The position numbers and the translations under genes were made by a program. Shown here piece by piece: positions 38,601 through 52,500 of a stretch of 64,000 bases of DNA. Below the pieces are notes generated by a model. The model worked only from the letters and a program-made list of their open reading frames with translations. It made no database searches and was not told the origin of the DNA. How positions within the stretch are numbered: the first letter of the stretch is position 1; each line of letters opens with the position of its first letter. This DNA is from Centropus unirufus (Eukaryota; Chordata; Aves; Cuculiformes; Centropidae), in contig VYZI01000195.1 of assembly GCA_013397695.1 (NCBI GenBank), positions 928,371-992,370 on the forward strand, in the 5' to 3' direction.

Positions 38601-40312
38601 CAGGTAGCATATTAGAATGAATGTTAGTTAGACAGAACAAGCTCTTCAGGACTCTGACTCTGAGGGGAGAACTGAAGACACCCCTACAGAACAGTGTGAA
38701 TAGAGCTGCTGATCCTTTTGCATTTATTCAGCATTCCTGCTGATTTTAAACGGTTCTATCATTGTGCATAACTCAAGCTGGTTATGACATCCATTCATAA
38801 TTCATAAATTATATCCCCTGGTCAGTGACATATTTGCCATAGATTCTGATAGAGCTTAATGTGTGCTCATTCTGTGTGAACTACCTTTTAGAGAAAGTAA
38901 AAAGTAGACCCTCAAAATTAATTTCCTTCCTTTGCTTTAGAGTTTCTTAGCTTTTTTCTTTTTTCTTTTTTCTGATGATCTTCCTCAAATTTACTAGACT
39001 TTCTTTTTACATTCTCAAACAGGTCATGTTTTTCCCTCATTGCAGGTACACTTACTTAACCAGGATTATATAAGTATTTTAAATGAAATATGCATCTTCC
39101 ATATGAGAAGATTTCTAGACCAAAGAATCAACTGTATTGTACCCAGGTAAATCAGAAGTATCTTCACTGAAGTTGATACAATTACAACACAAATATAATG
39201 CAAATGTGATATTTTCAAGACCTAGTGCTGCAGTTCCTTGACTAATTAGTTTCTCAGTTTAGGCTTGTCTGAATCAATCTCATTCAGAAGTGGGAGAAAG
39301 AGAGAGAAAAAAGGAAGGCAAATAGAATCATTATACACACTTTAGACTAGCAAGTATGTGATTCTGTTACTGTAAAACATCAAATTTTGTTACCCTATTT
39401 TTTGTTTATTTTCTTGTGTTTCTTCTTGTTAAGTAAATGCTAAGCAGATGTCTGAATAATAATTAGCAAAAAAAGAAATATTTATTTTCAAGCCCACTTA
39501 ATATTACAATTAATATTTCTCCTTTTCTCTGCAATGCACAGCGATGCATATTTCATATTATGGTCTTAGAAATCTATCATCTTTTATTTTGATAATATGT
39601 TATTTTTTTTCATCAAGTGTGAATCACTAAAAAAATTAATTTCCAGTTAACCTTTTTGTGCCACAAGCTTATTCACATGCTCTGAATTTGTCAGCTGAAT
39701 AACACTAATTTTTTCTGCTTGGAGCAGTGAAAACAGTTCACAATAATCTAATATGTATACCTATTTTCTATCTACATAGAATTTTATAGATAAAAACTTA
39801 GTGTATCTAAAAATAGAGAAGTGACCTAATAGTAATCCCTAAATCAGCTTTACATGATGCCTTAAAACAGTGGAATACATTGCATCATTTATATAACAAA
39901 CTCCAAAACATATTGTAACTTCATTGCTCTACTCCTAGGGGAGGAGCAGACCTGCTGAATTATACTCTGAGGGCTAAGGTAGCACAGACGTGTGTTGGTC
40001 GGGATAAGTGAAAATTATCAGGGTTACAAGTCTTCCATAGTATGACTAACCCGCTTTCTAAGTCAGAGATACCAAATCTGTTTTCTTGGAAACATGCCTT
40101 TGCCTCTATCCCCTTCCTTCTTGAAATGTACTGCACATAGAACAGCTGCCAAGCCAGCTGAATCACAGACTTGGGGGACTTGCTGAAAATAAGCAGAGTG
40201 CAGATTGAGAATAGGACTTGGAAATAATTGTAGGAGAGGAAAACAAGCATGGTTTTCTCCACAGTGGTTTCTCTTAACCACTTTCCAAATGCTTCACATA
40301 GCATGGAAAATA
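35605..40312. other. Unique AT-rich non-coding stretch
   Basis: No gene or repeat family is recognised. A less AT-rich patch at 38280-38560 contains an open minus frame (38246-38560) with no recognisable product. Confidence 0.65.
38951..38972. repeat. (CTTTTTT)n simple repeat
   Basis: Three consecutive CTTTTTT units in a T-rich stretch form a minor microsatellite. Confidence 0.85.
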
Positions 40313-41380
40313 TTCTAGAATCACAGTATCATAGAGTCATAAATTGGTTTGGGTTGGAAGCGTCCTTAAAGATCATCTAGTTCCCACCTTCCTGGCATGG
40401 GCAGGGACACCTTCCACTAGACAAGGCTGCTCAAGGCCCCATCCAACCTGGCCTTGAGCACTTGCTGGGAGGAGGCATCCACAGTTTCCTTGGGCAACCT
40501 GTTCCAGAGCCTCACCACTCTCAAGGTGAAGAATTTCTTCTTTATGCCTAAGTCTTCCCCCTCCAATTTAAAGCCAACTCCCACTCATCCTATCACTACA
40601 TGCCCTTGTAAAAAGTCCCTCCCCAACTTTCTTATATTCCCCCTTCAGGTACTGGAAGGCCACTATAAGGTCTCCCTGGAGTTTTCTTTTCCCCAGGCTT
40701 AACAACCCCAATTCTGTCAGTCTGCCCTAATAGCAGAGGTGCTCTAGTCCACTGATCACTTTCATGGATACAGTGGGCCTTCTGGGCTGCAAGTTCACAA
40801 TGCCAGCTCATGTTGAGCTTCTCATTAATCAGCAGCCCCAAGTCCTTCTTCACAGGGCCACTCTCAGTCACAGCATCCCTCAGCCTGTATTGCAGATGTG
40901 GCTCGCCCCAAACCAGGTGTAGGACTTTGGCCTTGTTGAACCTCTTAAAGTTCATATTGGCCCGATTTCCGGCTTGTCCAGGTCCCTCTGGATGACATTC
41001 TGTCCTTTTGGTGTGACAACTGCAACACTCAGCTTGGTGTCATCTATAAATTTGCTGAGGGTGCACACGATCTCGCTGTCCATGTCATCTATGAAGATAT
41101 TAAACAACATTGGTCTCAGTATGAATTCCGGAGGGGCACCACTTGTCATGGATCTCCATTTGGACATGGAGCCACTGACCCCTACCCTCTGAATACAACT
41201 ATTCAACCAATACCTTATCCACCGAACAGTCCACCCATCAAATTCATATCTCCTTAATTTAGAGAGAAGGGTATTATAGGGGAGTATGTCAAAGACTTTA
41301 CTAAAGTCCAGATAGATTATGTCCATTGCTTTTCCTGTGTCTACTGATGTGGTCACTCCATCATAGAAAGAAGAGCTGTA
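40313..41380 (-). mobile_element. CR1 LINE copy, 3' half with octamer tail
   Basis: The plus strand opens with the reverse complement of the CR1 terminus: several TAGAATCA / TCATAGAG octamers, then TTGGTTTGGGTTGGAAGCG and AAAGATCATCTAGTTCC. It continues through the 3' UTR and ORF2 back to the reverse-transcriptase core. It is 5'-truncated at about 41380 and has at least one internal deletion, near 40760, where part of the end of ORF2 is missing. It keeps its 3' end, unlike the 12.2 kb copy. Flanking target duplications are not evident, as is normal for CR1. Confidence 0.93.
40640..41380 (-). pseudogene. Broken CR1 ORF2 (reverse transcriptase) remnant
   Basis: The minus frame within 40952-41491 shows the RT core: FYDGVTTSVD, then IYLDFSKVFD (first catalytic aspartate block), KLRRYEFDGWTVRWIRYWL, the SGAPPEFILRPMLFNIFID block (normally GVPQGSVLGPVLFNIFI) and FIDDTKL. 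The last keeps both catalytic aspartates but has Ile where CR1 has Ala. The frame breaks near 40955. The thumb-side part (RFNKAKVLHL and KKDLGLLINEKLNMS) continues in the frame of 40632-40955. Frame break and deletion make it inactive. Confidence 0.88.
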
Positions 41381-41384
41381 GTGG

Positions 41385-44300
41385 ACTGAGCTGAATAAAG
41401 AGCTCATTGCTGCCAATGACTTTTGACAACCAAAATTTTTCATCAGGCCCTCTGTCTCCCAAAATGCTGTTTGTGAAACACAAGGGCTCATTCATATACA
41501 ACATGAAGTTTGGTGCCTATGTCCAATACTGAAATTGAGTGCTGTGCAGCTCAGAGGCTGCCAGACAGCAGGAAGACATCTCTGATTCCCCAGGCACACT
41601 ATCCCCCTCCCTTCCTGGACAGCTTTGTCTTTCTTCTCAGGGTTGAGCAGCTCAGTGGCTATTTCAGAAGCCATCATACAGAGCATCCACACACAATTGG
41701 AACAAACTCCTGAAAAAATTTATGCAGTTGACCTTCAAAAGGCAGTTAGATAAGCAGTTTCTCCTGGGGATACTATTTGAATACTCATCCTAGAAGAGGG
41801 TCTTGCTTCATGTTTTTGCCTACCCAGCAGGATGCACACTTGTATTTTTCACTGCTTCCTAACCATTATAAACAGTTTAATGCACTAGGGGAGAAAAGGG
41901 GAACTTTCTATTTCTTCCTATTGAAACGCTGTTACTGTGCAAAAGTATGCAAGATTTGTTGTTCTATAAAGAGAATAAGACATAACACAAAGTAAGACTG
42001 CTTTTTTTTTTGTATTCTGTCTTGGATGTGGCCATCTAGGTTTCTTGTCCTGATCAGAGGCTTTATAAGGATTTAATGAACAACTACTGTGTAAAAAATG
42101 CGTAAAGACTGTTCGGAAAAGGATTAGGATTTAGATATTCTATCTAAATTAAGCTATGAAAAAAAGTTCTACTTAATCTTTTTGTTCATTTTGTAATCCA
42201 ATTGATCCTGATATTCTACTCTATAGCTTAGTTTCATCAAGATAGGGTCCAGAATCTCTCTATTTCCCCAAATGTATTTCCAGCTAAACCCAGACCCTTT
42301 TATAGAAGTCTACATGTAGTATAATGGATAAAATCTTTTCCTAGTATGCTTTTGTACTCTAAAAGAAGAAATCTTCCATTTTGTTATGAATATTCCAGCA
42401 GTTGTACAGTGATAAAATATCATGTATATCTTATTCCTAAAATTATGTGGTAGTGTGGAGTGAGACCGCAGATACTTTTTGACATAACAGATTATGTTAC
42501 GTCTCATCTTGCTTGTATTGACCCTTTAGTCATTGCTGGTTCTACAATATCACTCCAAAAGGAGTTGGTGTATGTATGACTCTGATCTAGCCCCTCCATG
42601 GGGTCACACTTGAGCCTTCAATAAGAGGCAGCACAGTTTCGAGTGTTCTCCCCTAAGCAGGAGTCAAAGAAAACCTGCACTTAAATATAAGCATGTGTCC
42701 TTACATCTGTAGATTTGAGTCCAAACTGGTCTGAGTCCCATTGTTGAATATAATCTTGGTGAATCTGTTCTACGGTATTTCAAGATGGGCTACATCAGAC
42801 TCTTTGGTTCCGCAGACATTCTTGAAAACAGGAATAACCAGAAAGAAATGTCACCTACTCAACACTGATGCTACTTTATTTTTTTGGCATTATCATAGCT
42901 ACCATAAGAAATGGCCAATTCTCTTGGCTAGTAGAAATATAGGACTACATATTATAAAGAAAGCTAGGCTTGATCTTCAGATTGCACACATGCTCCCAAC
43001 TCATAAGTGTTTGGCTTGCTCAGATGTATGTATTGTACCCATTTTCTATTTTAATACTACAGTCCTTATTCAAGAAAAACACTCACTATAGTAAAAAATA
43101 ATTGTGTAATTTGTCCTTCAGTAACAATCTAGTTCAAATAACACTATTCTTCTACCAGCACTGTTGCTCCTTGCTTATATAATTATTGTTCTTCTCTCAG
43201 TTTTCTCTGGCTTTGTTCATTAATTTTCTTTCTCATTCTAATAAGCAAGTATAAAACTTGCCCAAACCTCAAAATGAGGACACAGCATTCATATAATGTT
43301 ATCATCATATTTCTTGTGTAAGCTAATAAGATTGTAATGCATAGTGTTGTATTTCCTCTCTTTCCTTTTCTTATTATTTAACATGATAAGTACTCCTTAG
43401 AGTCTCTTGTAAATATCAGGCAGATACTCCAGTGTGGTATTTGAAATTACCCACCACTGTGTACATCTCTTCTGTATAAGGTCTTTCACTTTTAAAACCT
43501 TTCTAGAACCTTGCACAGAGACATTTTGTGTTTCAATTGTATTTTATTTTGAGAAAAATTGTATTTTTATTTTGAGAAAAAATAACATCATAGACTTAGA
43601 CTCTAGACTTTTCTGAGGTCTCATTATATGGTTTTCTTGTTTGTGTGTGTATGTATACATGTGCTGTCATACATGTACATGCCAACTGTTACATAGTGCC
43701 ATCTACTGTCATATGAGACTAAATAGTGTTGTTTCTGTTAAGTTTTTAGGATCAATAAAGTGAATAAAATGTAAATCTAACCTTGTTCTTCAGGAGAAAA
43801 GTCTGCCACATTGAAGGCATAGAAAGATTAAGGCAAGAAATAAACTTTAGCCACTAGTCACAGCTAACTCAGAGGGGCAAATCTAAGCCTACCCTTCCCC
43901 CTGACAACCATATGGCATTTCATTCAAGACTGAAAACTTGCTCAAATGCTGTCTCTTAAGAATATTTCTTGCAAAGGTTGAGTTGCTTAAATCACTGTCT
44001 TTGAACTTAGGAAAAATTGTGAAGATGGGGATGCCTAGAAGTTTGTGTTGTTTTCCAGATGAGTTCTGAACTCGCTTTAAATAGGAGGTTGTCAAAAAAG
44101 TTTTAATATTGTAGCATGTTTTGTAATATGATATTCCCTGCCATTTTTGGTTAATTGGGTCATATTGGTGAAATGCATTTAAACTTGAAAGCTCCGGAAA
44201 ATCACAAGCGGCTGTTTTAGCTCAATCTTTAAGAAAGCAAGAAAAATGAAAGTCAGTCACGTACTATTCTGGGAAATATGACTTCTTAACCCCTTTAGGG

Positions 44301-44640
44301 CAGGTATCCAGGGAACCAGCATATTTTCTCGTATCTGACGTGATTGTACAGCTAAACCTTCCACTCTGTCATGACATCTTTATGTGCTGCCTTGATTAAT
44401 TTTTGTTCTTTTTGAAATGTGTTCCCATAGTAACATTCCGATCTTGACTCGGTAATAGGACAACAATTTGTGGATTTGTTGCTTATGTATTTAAAAAAAA
44501 AAATCCCAACTTTTGCTATTTCCTTATTTTGGAGTTGAAGCATAGATACCTGTAACATCATTTTTGTAGTTAGTATCATCAGTATTTTCAATATTTATTT
44601 TGCAGTCAACATCTAAAATAAACTCTTATTATAGGTATCC
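41385..44640. other. Unique non-coding stretch
   Basis: The first ~330 bp upstream of the CR1 copy is less AT-rich and carries short open frames on both strands (41492-41692 minus, 41510-41713 plus) that I cannot identify. The rest is AT-rich, with a TG/TA-rich patch near 43639-43680. No gene is recognised. Confidence 0.6.
43536..43582 (+). repeat. Two-copy tandem duplication, ~23-bp unit
   Basis: The unit ATTGTATTTTATTTTGAGAA is repeated directly with one extra T in the second copy, ending in GAGAAAAAA. It is a simple local slippage product. Confidence 0.8.
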
Positions 44641-44644
44641 ACAT

Positions 44645-45390
44645 AACAGAGAGGAATTGTCGATTTGCTTGAGGGTAGGAAGGCACTTCAAAAGGATCTG
44701 AATAGGCTGGGTCAATGAGGCTCAACAAGCAACTACAGTATCTTGCACTTGGGGCACAACAACTCTGGGCAATGTTACAGGCTTGGGGAAGAGTGGCTGG
44801 AAATCTGCCTGGGGGGGTTCTTTGACAGCCAACTGAACATGAACCAGCAGTGTGCCCAGGTGACCAAGGCGAACGGCATCTTGGCTTGTATCAGAAACAG
44901 CATGGCCAGCAGGTCCAGGGAGGCGATTCTGCCCTTGTATTTGACACTGGTGAGGCTGCACCTTGAATACTGTGTTCAGTTTTGGGCCCCTCACTACAAG
45001 ACAGACATTGAGGTTCTGGAGTGTATCCAGAGAAGGTCAACAAAACTGGTGAAGGAGCTAGAGAACAAGTCTTACAAGTAGGAGCTGGGGGAACTGGAGT
45101 GGTTTAGCCTAAAGAGGAGGAAGCTGAGGGTTCCTTATCACTGCCTACAACTACCTGAAAGGAGGTTGTAGAGGTGGGTGCTGTCCCAAGTAATATTAGG
45201 AAAATCTTCACTGAAAAGGTCATCACAGACTGGAGCAGGCTGCACAGGAAGGTGTTAGTCACCATCCATGAAGGTATTTGAAAGACAGGTAGACAAGGTG
45301 CTTAAGGAGATGGTTTAGTCACAGACAGGTATGGTTGGATTCGATGATCTCAAAGATCTTTTCCAACCTGGTGATTCTACGATTCTATGG
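44645..45390 (+). mobile_element. CR1 LINE copy, 3' half with octamer tail
   Basis: The copy starts inside ORF2 (TCGATTTGCTTGAGGGTAGGAAGG) and runs through the end of ORF2 and the 3' UTR to the terminus. The terminus reads GATGATCTCAAAGATCTTTTCCAACC and then octamers GATTCTAC GATTCTATGG. It covers much of the same segment as the 12.2 kb copy and is the more complete of the two at its 3' end. Several internal deletions shorten it, for example after CTGGGGG near 44817 and in the 3' UTR near 45130-45190. Confidence 0.93.
44700..45081 (+). pseudogene. CR1 ORF2 C-terminal remnant
   Basis: A frame ending at 45081 reads as the C-terminal part of CR1 reverse transcriptase: LHLGHNNSGQCYRLGEEW, then a shortened KDLGV region (LEICLGGFFDSQLNMNQQ), then CIRNSMASRSREAILPLY, the LEYCVQFWAPHYKTDIEVLE block and RRSTKLVKELENKSYK followed by a stop. 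The catalytic part is missing because of 5' truncation, so no activity is possible. Confidence 0.88.
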
Positions 45391-45394
45391 CTCT

Positions 45395-48300
45395 AAAAGG
45401 AGCTAATAACTATCAGTAGGTTTTGAAAAGTGGTACCATCTTCTCATTAACTCTTTTTATCTTTTACTGTGCTTTTCAATGCATATTACCTGCCATTCAT
45501 ATTGATGTGCATGATATTATTTCGTGAACTATTTAACTTTCTGCTCTTTTCTTCTTATGCATTTTATTGAGTAGTCTTCATAATATACTTTCATACACTT
45601 CCTGTGATTACATGAAATATTTAGTCTGTGAAAGATATATATTTCATTAATAGTTGCTATCTTCACTTTTTCACTTCTACAAGATCATATTTTAAAGTCT
45701 TTTTTTTCATGGAGGACTGCTGTAGTAACTTGAGCAGCAGTCAAATTATAATATAGGAACAACTGAACCTAAATCGGAAAACTTATTCTGTTAGGTCTCA
45801 CGCTGTATTGTAGATGCTTTTTACAGTTCTCTGAGGCTTTCATCTTTGGAGGATTAGAGATGTCAAGCACATCCAGGCCATATCATATACACAGGAACCT
45901 AAACAGTCTTACACGTGAACCTGCTTTGAAAAGGGACTTTTCCATGGGAAGGATGGTTTGAAAAATATTGACACCATTTGTGTCAGTGCTTTCTTATGCA
46001 AAAACCATTTCTAGGCAGAAAAGAGATGAGACTTATGTTGGCATGTAAACCTGACAAAAACGTATTTTTTAAAGTAGTGCCATCAAAGGCCAATGCTGAG
46101 GTAGATATTTGGAATGTATTTCAGACTCCTATATTTCATTAAGTTTAAAGTTTTGAAAAAAAAATCATACAGAACAAGTTACTCAAATTACTTGCCTAAG
46201 ATTTTGTTAAGTGATTGACTGCTCTTTTGGACTCCAGATGTGCTTCAACGTCATCAAGGACTGAGAAAGAAAAAAAGATACTGTGTTTCCTACAGTGCTC
46301 CAGAAATCTGGCAAGAAATTTTCCTTAAAGTAATAGTATTCTTGAATGAAGAAGAAAAGTTAAAAATTTGGATCTATTTTTTATTCTGTGTGTGAAAGAG
46401 GAATCGATTAAAAAATCAATTTAAAGATAAAAGTAACAGCAAATAGAAAATCATTGCATTTCCAGCTTCTTCTTTATCTAGACACATCCCATCTTCCTAA
46501 CTCCCTGGGGATTCAACAGCACCTCTTCACAAGCAGGTAGAATTTCAGTAGCTGAAGAAATATGACAGTCTGGCACACCATTCAGGGAGTCTGGCAACCA
46601 GGCAGGTAAGAAGCTAGGCAGAGAAGGTGATAGTTAATCACTTCATTCTTTAGATAAATTTGACAGAATCAATATAGTAGCATGTAGTATTTTAGTTTGG
46701 TGTAATCGACTTTTTGCATCAGGTAATAGTTTCAGTGGTGGTTTTTAAACTGTTCTAAGACAGGATGCCATCTATCAGAGATCTTAAAACACTCTGCAAA
46801 TGCTTCTGAATGAAGCTGTGTAGCATGTCCTTCACATGGAGCAAGATAAAAAGGTGGAAATTAATGGAAACTTTTCATTTCACTGGAGATGACCTTTGTT
46901 AGCATTGTTGAGACCTCCCTTCAATTCAAGCAGAAATATCAACATAAATTTGACACATATCCTCAAAGAGAGAGGACCAGTTCTTAATCTTCTTTCACAA
47001 ATGCAGATAAGTTCTGGCAAGAAAGATGGGGGCAAAGGAGGAGTGGTAGGTCCTGGTATTATAAACAATTCCTTTTTTTTGGTTAAAAGTTTCTTAAGCA
47101 GGGGACAGACTCAACTTCTACAATAATTAAATGAAAATATGTTTTTTTCAGAGTTATGCTTTACCTGTAGGCCTGGAAATTTGGCAAAAGTGATTTGGTC
47201 TTCAAATACCTTTCAGGTTCCCAGTATTATTACATATATTCTATTTGTGAATATATAATTTTATGTAATATATATTCACTAAAAGTTGCTTCTTCATTTC
47301 CTCTTTTCATATGCAATATTTGCTCTTTTCATTTTCACCATGTAGGGGTTAATTTATTGGATGTTTATACTAAGTAACGTGAATTAATGAATTCCATTTT
47401 TTTCTTATACTTGAAATATAATCACCTAATGCAATTTTTAAGATCTACAAAGTGTCAGTGAGGTGTCAAACTGAAATCCGTGTCTGTACATTTTGTACTT
47501 TTCTTACAGTGGCAAATTTCAGGGTCAGACCTGATTAAGACAATAGAACAGTGAGAGGTATAGAAACCCTTGGGTACTAATTACACAGCTCCAAGGCACC
47601 AGGCTGTTCACTAAAGAAAATAAATCAGAAGAAAATTTATGTGTTTATAATGTTTTACACTCCAGAGTGAAAGTACTTCTTTCCTCTTTTGTGTCTTTAT
47701 TATTACACTGTTATTATAGACTTTATCTTCATACACTTACTGTAGTGCATTAGTGCCATCAAAACAAAGGGATTCACTTTGGGTGAATAATGGGTCATTA
47801 TGTCTTCTACAATTAAGAGAGTTTGGAGAAAAGCTTGCAGTGCTACCCCTAGATTTTTGAAAGCCTTATTTAGTTCTTGGAGCTCAATCCTATTCTTTAG
47901 AATTTTACAGCTTATCATTCATTACTGAACTAAAAAGTTCCCAATAACGAATTGCTGATGACTTCAGAGAAGAATTAATTTTAATAGTATTCCTAGAAAC
48001 CATATTAAAAAAGCAAACATTATGCTACATAGGATAACGTTGTCTTGCAACAATAATTATCTTAATGGATTTTAGATTAGTTTTTAACTCCTATATCTTA
48101 TGCACTTGATGTATATAAGGTAGTTTTTCAGGCTCTGCATTGGCAAATAAGTTGGGAAAAGAGTATAGTTTTTTTAGCTTTTGTTTTTATTATGAAAAAG
48201 CCAAAGAGAAAAAAAAATCTATTTTAAGAAATGTAATTTATTTCTAAAGCTAATAGATATACAAGATAGAGGTACAATAATATAGTTACTATATTACTTT

Positions 48301-49283
48301 AGGAATAGTTAAAATTCAGAACCTATATAAATAGAGCTCTATGGGAATACATAGATTTTTACAGCAGTCATGTTAAACATTTGATCTCCTATTTCAAGGG
48401 AGGTAAAGAGGGATGGAAATGTCCAGAGCATGGCTGCGCACTCAGATTCCCACAAAATGGTGGTAAGAATTGCTCTCTGGAGAAGCCTGTCTTTCGTCTT
48501 TGACTACTGACTGTCTTGAGCAATCTGCTTATAGATGATTCCTAATATTTAGATAGCTAAAATTAGGCAAGATAAATTCCACCTTGTGTTAAATAATCCT
48601 CAATGAAGACAGAAACCTGAAAAAGGCTGTGAGGAGGAAGATAACAGGAGCATCTACATCGTTTGTGTCGGGGGAGCACTGAAGACCATTTGGTCTCCAG
48701 CTGAGCTCCTAGCATGCAATGCACAACATAAACACAGAAGAAAAAAGCACACCATAGCCTAGAGAGTTCATTCATTCTCCGCTGTCAAAGATTCAAATAG
48801 TTCTACCGGAGCAGGAGTATCTTCCCACATCTGTATGATAAAAAACTGATCTCAGTCATAATTCAGTAATGAGCTTTCTAATGCAAGTAGACGACACAGT
48901 ATAGATTAATAAATATATTAGTATCTTCTCTAATTCTTAAGGATGACTTACTCGTCAATCTTTTCCACAATAAAAGGTCTAACTTCCATCACAAGCCGAA
49001 AATATTTAACAAACTATGTTTTAACAATGCAAAAGCAATTATAAGCATCTGAACTCCTGTCTTACATGTATTGAGCAGTAAAATAAAGATTCTCTGTAGC
49101 TATAGGTGAGCTGTATTGTCCCAGTTTCTCATTGGATTAAGTGGAAGCATCATTTTCTCAATCATTTAGTCTAAAGATTCATAAAAAGTTATGAGTTTCA
49201 GGGTACATATCCCAGCCCCACTATTCAGCATGAGTTGTCTTCTTTTTCCTTCAAATTGTGCTAATGTAATTACTATTGAAACT
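45395..49283. other. Unique AT-rich non-coding stretch
   Basis: No gene or repeat family is recognised. Short open frames occur (for example 46896-47126 plus, 48563-48775 minus) without recognisable products or exon borders. Confidence 0.65.
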
Positions 49284-49550
49284 GTAGAATCATGGAATAC
49301 TTTGGGTTGGAAGGGGCCATTAAAGATCTTCTAGTCCACCCCCTTCTGGTGAGCAGGGACATCTTCAACTCAATCAAGTTGTTCAGACCCCTGTCCAGCC
49401 TGACCTTGAAGGCATGGGAGTCCTACCAGCTCTCTTGGCTACTTGTTCCAGTGTTTCTCCACCTTCCCTTAAAAAAAAGTCTTCCTTATGTCTAGTCTAT
49501 ATTTATCTTCATTTAGTTTAAAACCACTACCCCTTGTCCTATTCCAGAAG
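49284..49550 (-). mobile_element. CR1 LINE 3'-UTR fragment with octamer tail
   Basis: The plus strand begins with reverse-complement octamers TAGAATCATGGAATAC and TTTGGGTTGGAAGGGGCC, ATTAAAGATCTTCTAGTCCACC. It continues through the CR1 3' UTR (GTCCAGCCTGACCTTGAAGG) to the ACCCCTTGTCCTATTCC segment. Only the last few hundred bases of the element are present. Confidence 0.93.
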
Positions 49551-49554
49551 ACAT

Positions 49555-52500
49555 AGAAGGTCACGACAATTAATTTCTCTGCAGTACTGGGTGTTTTTTC
49601 TCATGTAACAGGTCATATCATACCATCTGTTTCTGGACAACTTTTCTTCCTCCTTTCTGTGTGACCCAAAACATATATAGATACATAAAATCTGGTTTAA
49701 TATGCCATACAAAATGGTGGCCACGCTACGTACACAGTCAATGCATACAGGGTATGCCAGATTTTGTTTGACAGGTAGATGTTACAAATTCTTCCATATC
49801 AGGGACTGAGTTATATTAACTGCACTGTATTAACTAGTCTTTATAATTCTAATGACATCTATAGGAAATAAAATCATAAAAGCTGCAGCATCGTAAAATA
49901 AGTCACAGGTCATCCAGGTCACATAATCAGTTGCAAGACAAAATTAATATTACTACTTGTTTGCTTTTCTAGCAAGTTTATCGTAGTGTCAAATTTTCAA
50001 ACACATCTGAATACTGAGGTGACTTGACTATTAATCAATTTATTTATTTATTTATAGCTACAAAAATACTGTGCATTACTTGTTTCTTTGAGACATACAT
50101 TGTTAAATTCAGTAGCTGAAATATACTTGGACATACAATGTCACCCAACATAAAACTTCGAGAGTAATGTAACAATTGAAAACAATTATTCTGGTACAAT
50201 TCTATTAGCTTATACGTTAGTAGCATAACTAAAATTTGAGAACTTCCAGCATATATGGTTAGAGGCCTCAAAAGACAGACAAACCTCTTATTAAAAGTTT
50301 TTACATAGTTATGGAAGCAGATTAAAAGCTGATGATTCATTTTGTTATTACAGAAGAAATAACATTTCTTTGAATCTATAAATTATTCCTTTTGTCATAG
50401 AATGCAAAATGAGTCACAATTTTTGTTCATCACTTGCTTATTACTAATTTAACAGGCGTAGAGATGGTGTAATATATTTTCTCCAATTCATTTTGTATTA
50501 ATGGAGGTCTTTTCTGGTTTAGCATGGGGAACAAGAGCAATGTAACACTGGAGTAATGAAAGAGCAAAGAAAACAAGTGTCCTTGAGTACTGGTTCTCCT
50601 GATTTACATAGTAGCTTGCTCAACAGAGAAAATTATTCTACTGCACACAACAGAACACACACATGGAAGAGCAGTACACACTGCTTTAATGAAATCACAG
50701 CTAAATGTTCCTTTTTGAAGATATCAGTAACATATACTAATATCTATCAAGGCTCACTTGAAATCTATTCCCATGATTACAAGATAAAACATCCATTATT
50801 TATGCTGCATTTTCAAATTGAAAGCAACCAAATCTCAGGAGTTTTAGATGAATTCTGCTTAGCACATATATGGCAGATACAGTGAATCTGTATTGAGTGC
50901 ATGTTTGAATATAACAGCAACAGCAGAGCTTCTGGTTTTGCCCATGTTGCACAACTGTAGTAGGGAACCCTCTGAGTACCCAGAGTGTCTGACTCCCAGA
51001 ATGCCGTCCAGGATATCCTGAGCACAACCTGGCTGAGGGAAACTGGCAGGGAGAAGCTGCCCTTTCAGTGCCTGCCAGAACACCCTTAGTCACAATATGA
51101 ATGAACCTGACATGGAGCATGCCAAGTGGCCAGCAACCACAAGCACAGGTCCTACCTTAGAAAAAAAGAGATTCACCTACAGCATCCTGTTGGGTGGATC
51201 TCCATAAGGAATACCTGTAAGCTATTCAGCAAATCCATATACCTTCAGGCTTTTCTCATCAGAGATGGATTTCTAGTCTCATGTGACAGTCTCATACCAT
51301 AAGGACATATTCCAAAGCCATGTAGCCCAGGTCACCTCTCTGTTAGGAGTAAAATCATCATCCTGCTGTGACAAAGGCATTACAAATGTGTTCTCCCTGT
51401 AAACAGTGCAAGCATATGCTTCTCATCGAGTATCCCCCATCCCCCACTCCCCCAGCTATTTGTGCATCCCCAGGGCTGAAAAACACCTACTTCTTAGTCT
51501 GTAATCAGGTCACAAGTCTCCATCTGGGGCCAGGCATAGCTAATATATCCAGTACGGAGAAGATGAACTACCCTTTTTGGGCAACCTCATTCTGGGGTGG
51601 ATCCCAGAATCCTTAGATTCATCTCTTATTGCTCTGGACACACTACCCGATCATGTTCCTGGAAATATGCTCTCTAGAGTATATGGCAGTGTAGCTGCTC
51701 ACAACAATATGACTTGCACCTTCTAGTAACTTTATTTTGCCACTGCTGTCCAACCTCATTTATGGCAACTTGTGACACGTACTAGTACAGTGAGACCATT
51801 ATAGAGACTGGTGATGAGACAATTTAAAGTAAGATGGTATTTCATAGAACAGACTTTTTGGAGTGGATGAACACCGAGTGTCTTCCTAGACACAATGTTA
51901 GACCTGTGGGATGTTTTGAGGAGAAAACCTTATGCAGTTTGTATATGTCTGAACTAACTCAAATATATGCTGGAAATTTGTTGTGCTGACAGCAAGCATG
52001 AGTTTGAGATGGTCTTGCTGTCTCGGTCTTTAGAGTGGCCAAAAAAAGCAGTGGAAACAGAAGCAGTGAAAATGTGAATTGCCAATTTAAACCTCCTGCT
52101 TGCCAAAAAGAGAGCTTTAATGGGATAGCTGTGTAAGCAGGGGGGTAGGTGTGAGGCAGAGTAGTTATCAGTTCCAAATTTCTTAGCAAGAATGAAGGTA
52201 AATTGCAAGTCTAGTGAAAGGGGAAAGTGTACAGTCTTGCTCTAACTTTCTTTCCACCAAGTGACAGTTTAGGTGATGAGAGTCTGGGTGAGTGAGAGTC
52301 TTGTGGTAATTCTTCAGTCCCTGCTGTCCTAAGCCCCATGACCTTTGCTAGAGCAAAGGCCTCCCATCATTCCCTCAGTTGCTTCGGGACTCCTGTCCCT
52401 CATCTTTCCTGCATCAGAGCTGCCCTAGAACCTTTTAGCCCATTCTCTTGCCTCTCATCAATCAACTCTTCCTATCTCAAAACCTTCCCTGCTCTTTGGC

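Noticed and set aside
44722..44994. 90-codon minus-strand ORF
   Set aside because: It is the antisense of the CR1 copy at 44645-45390.
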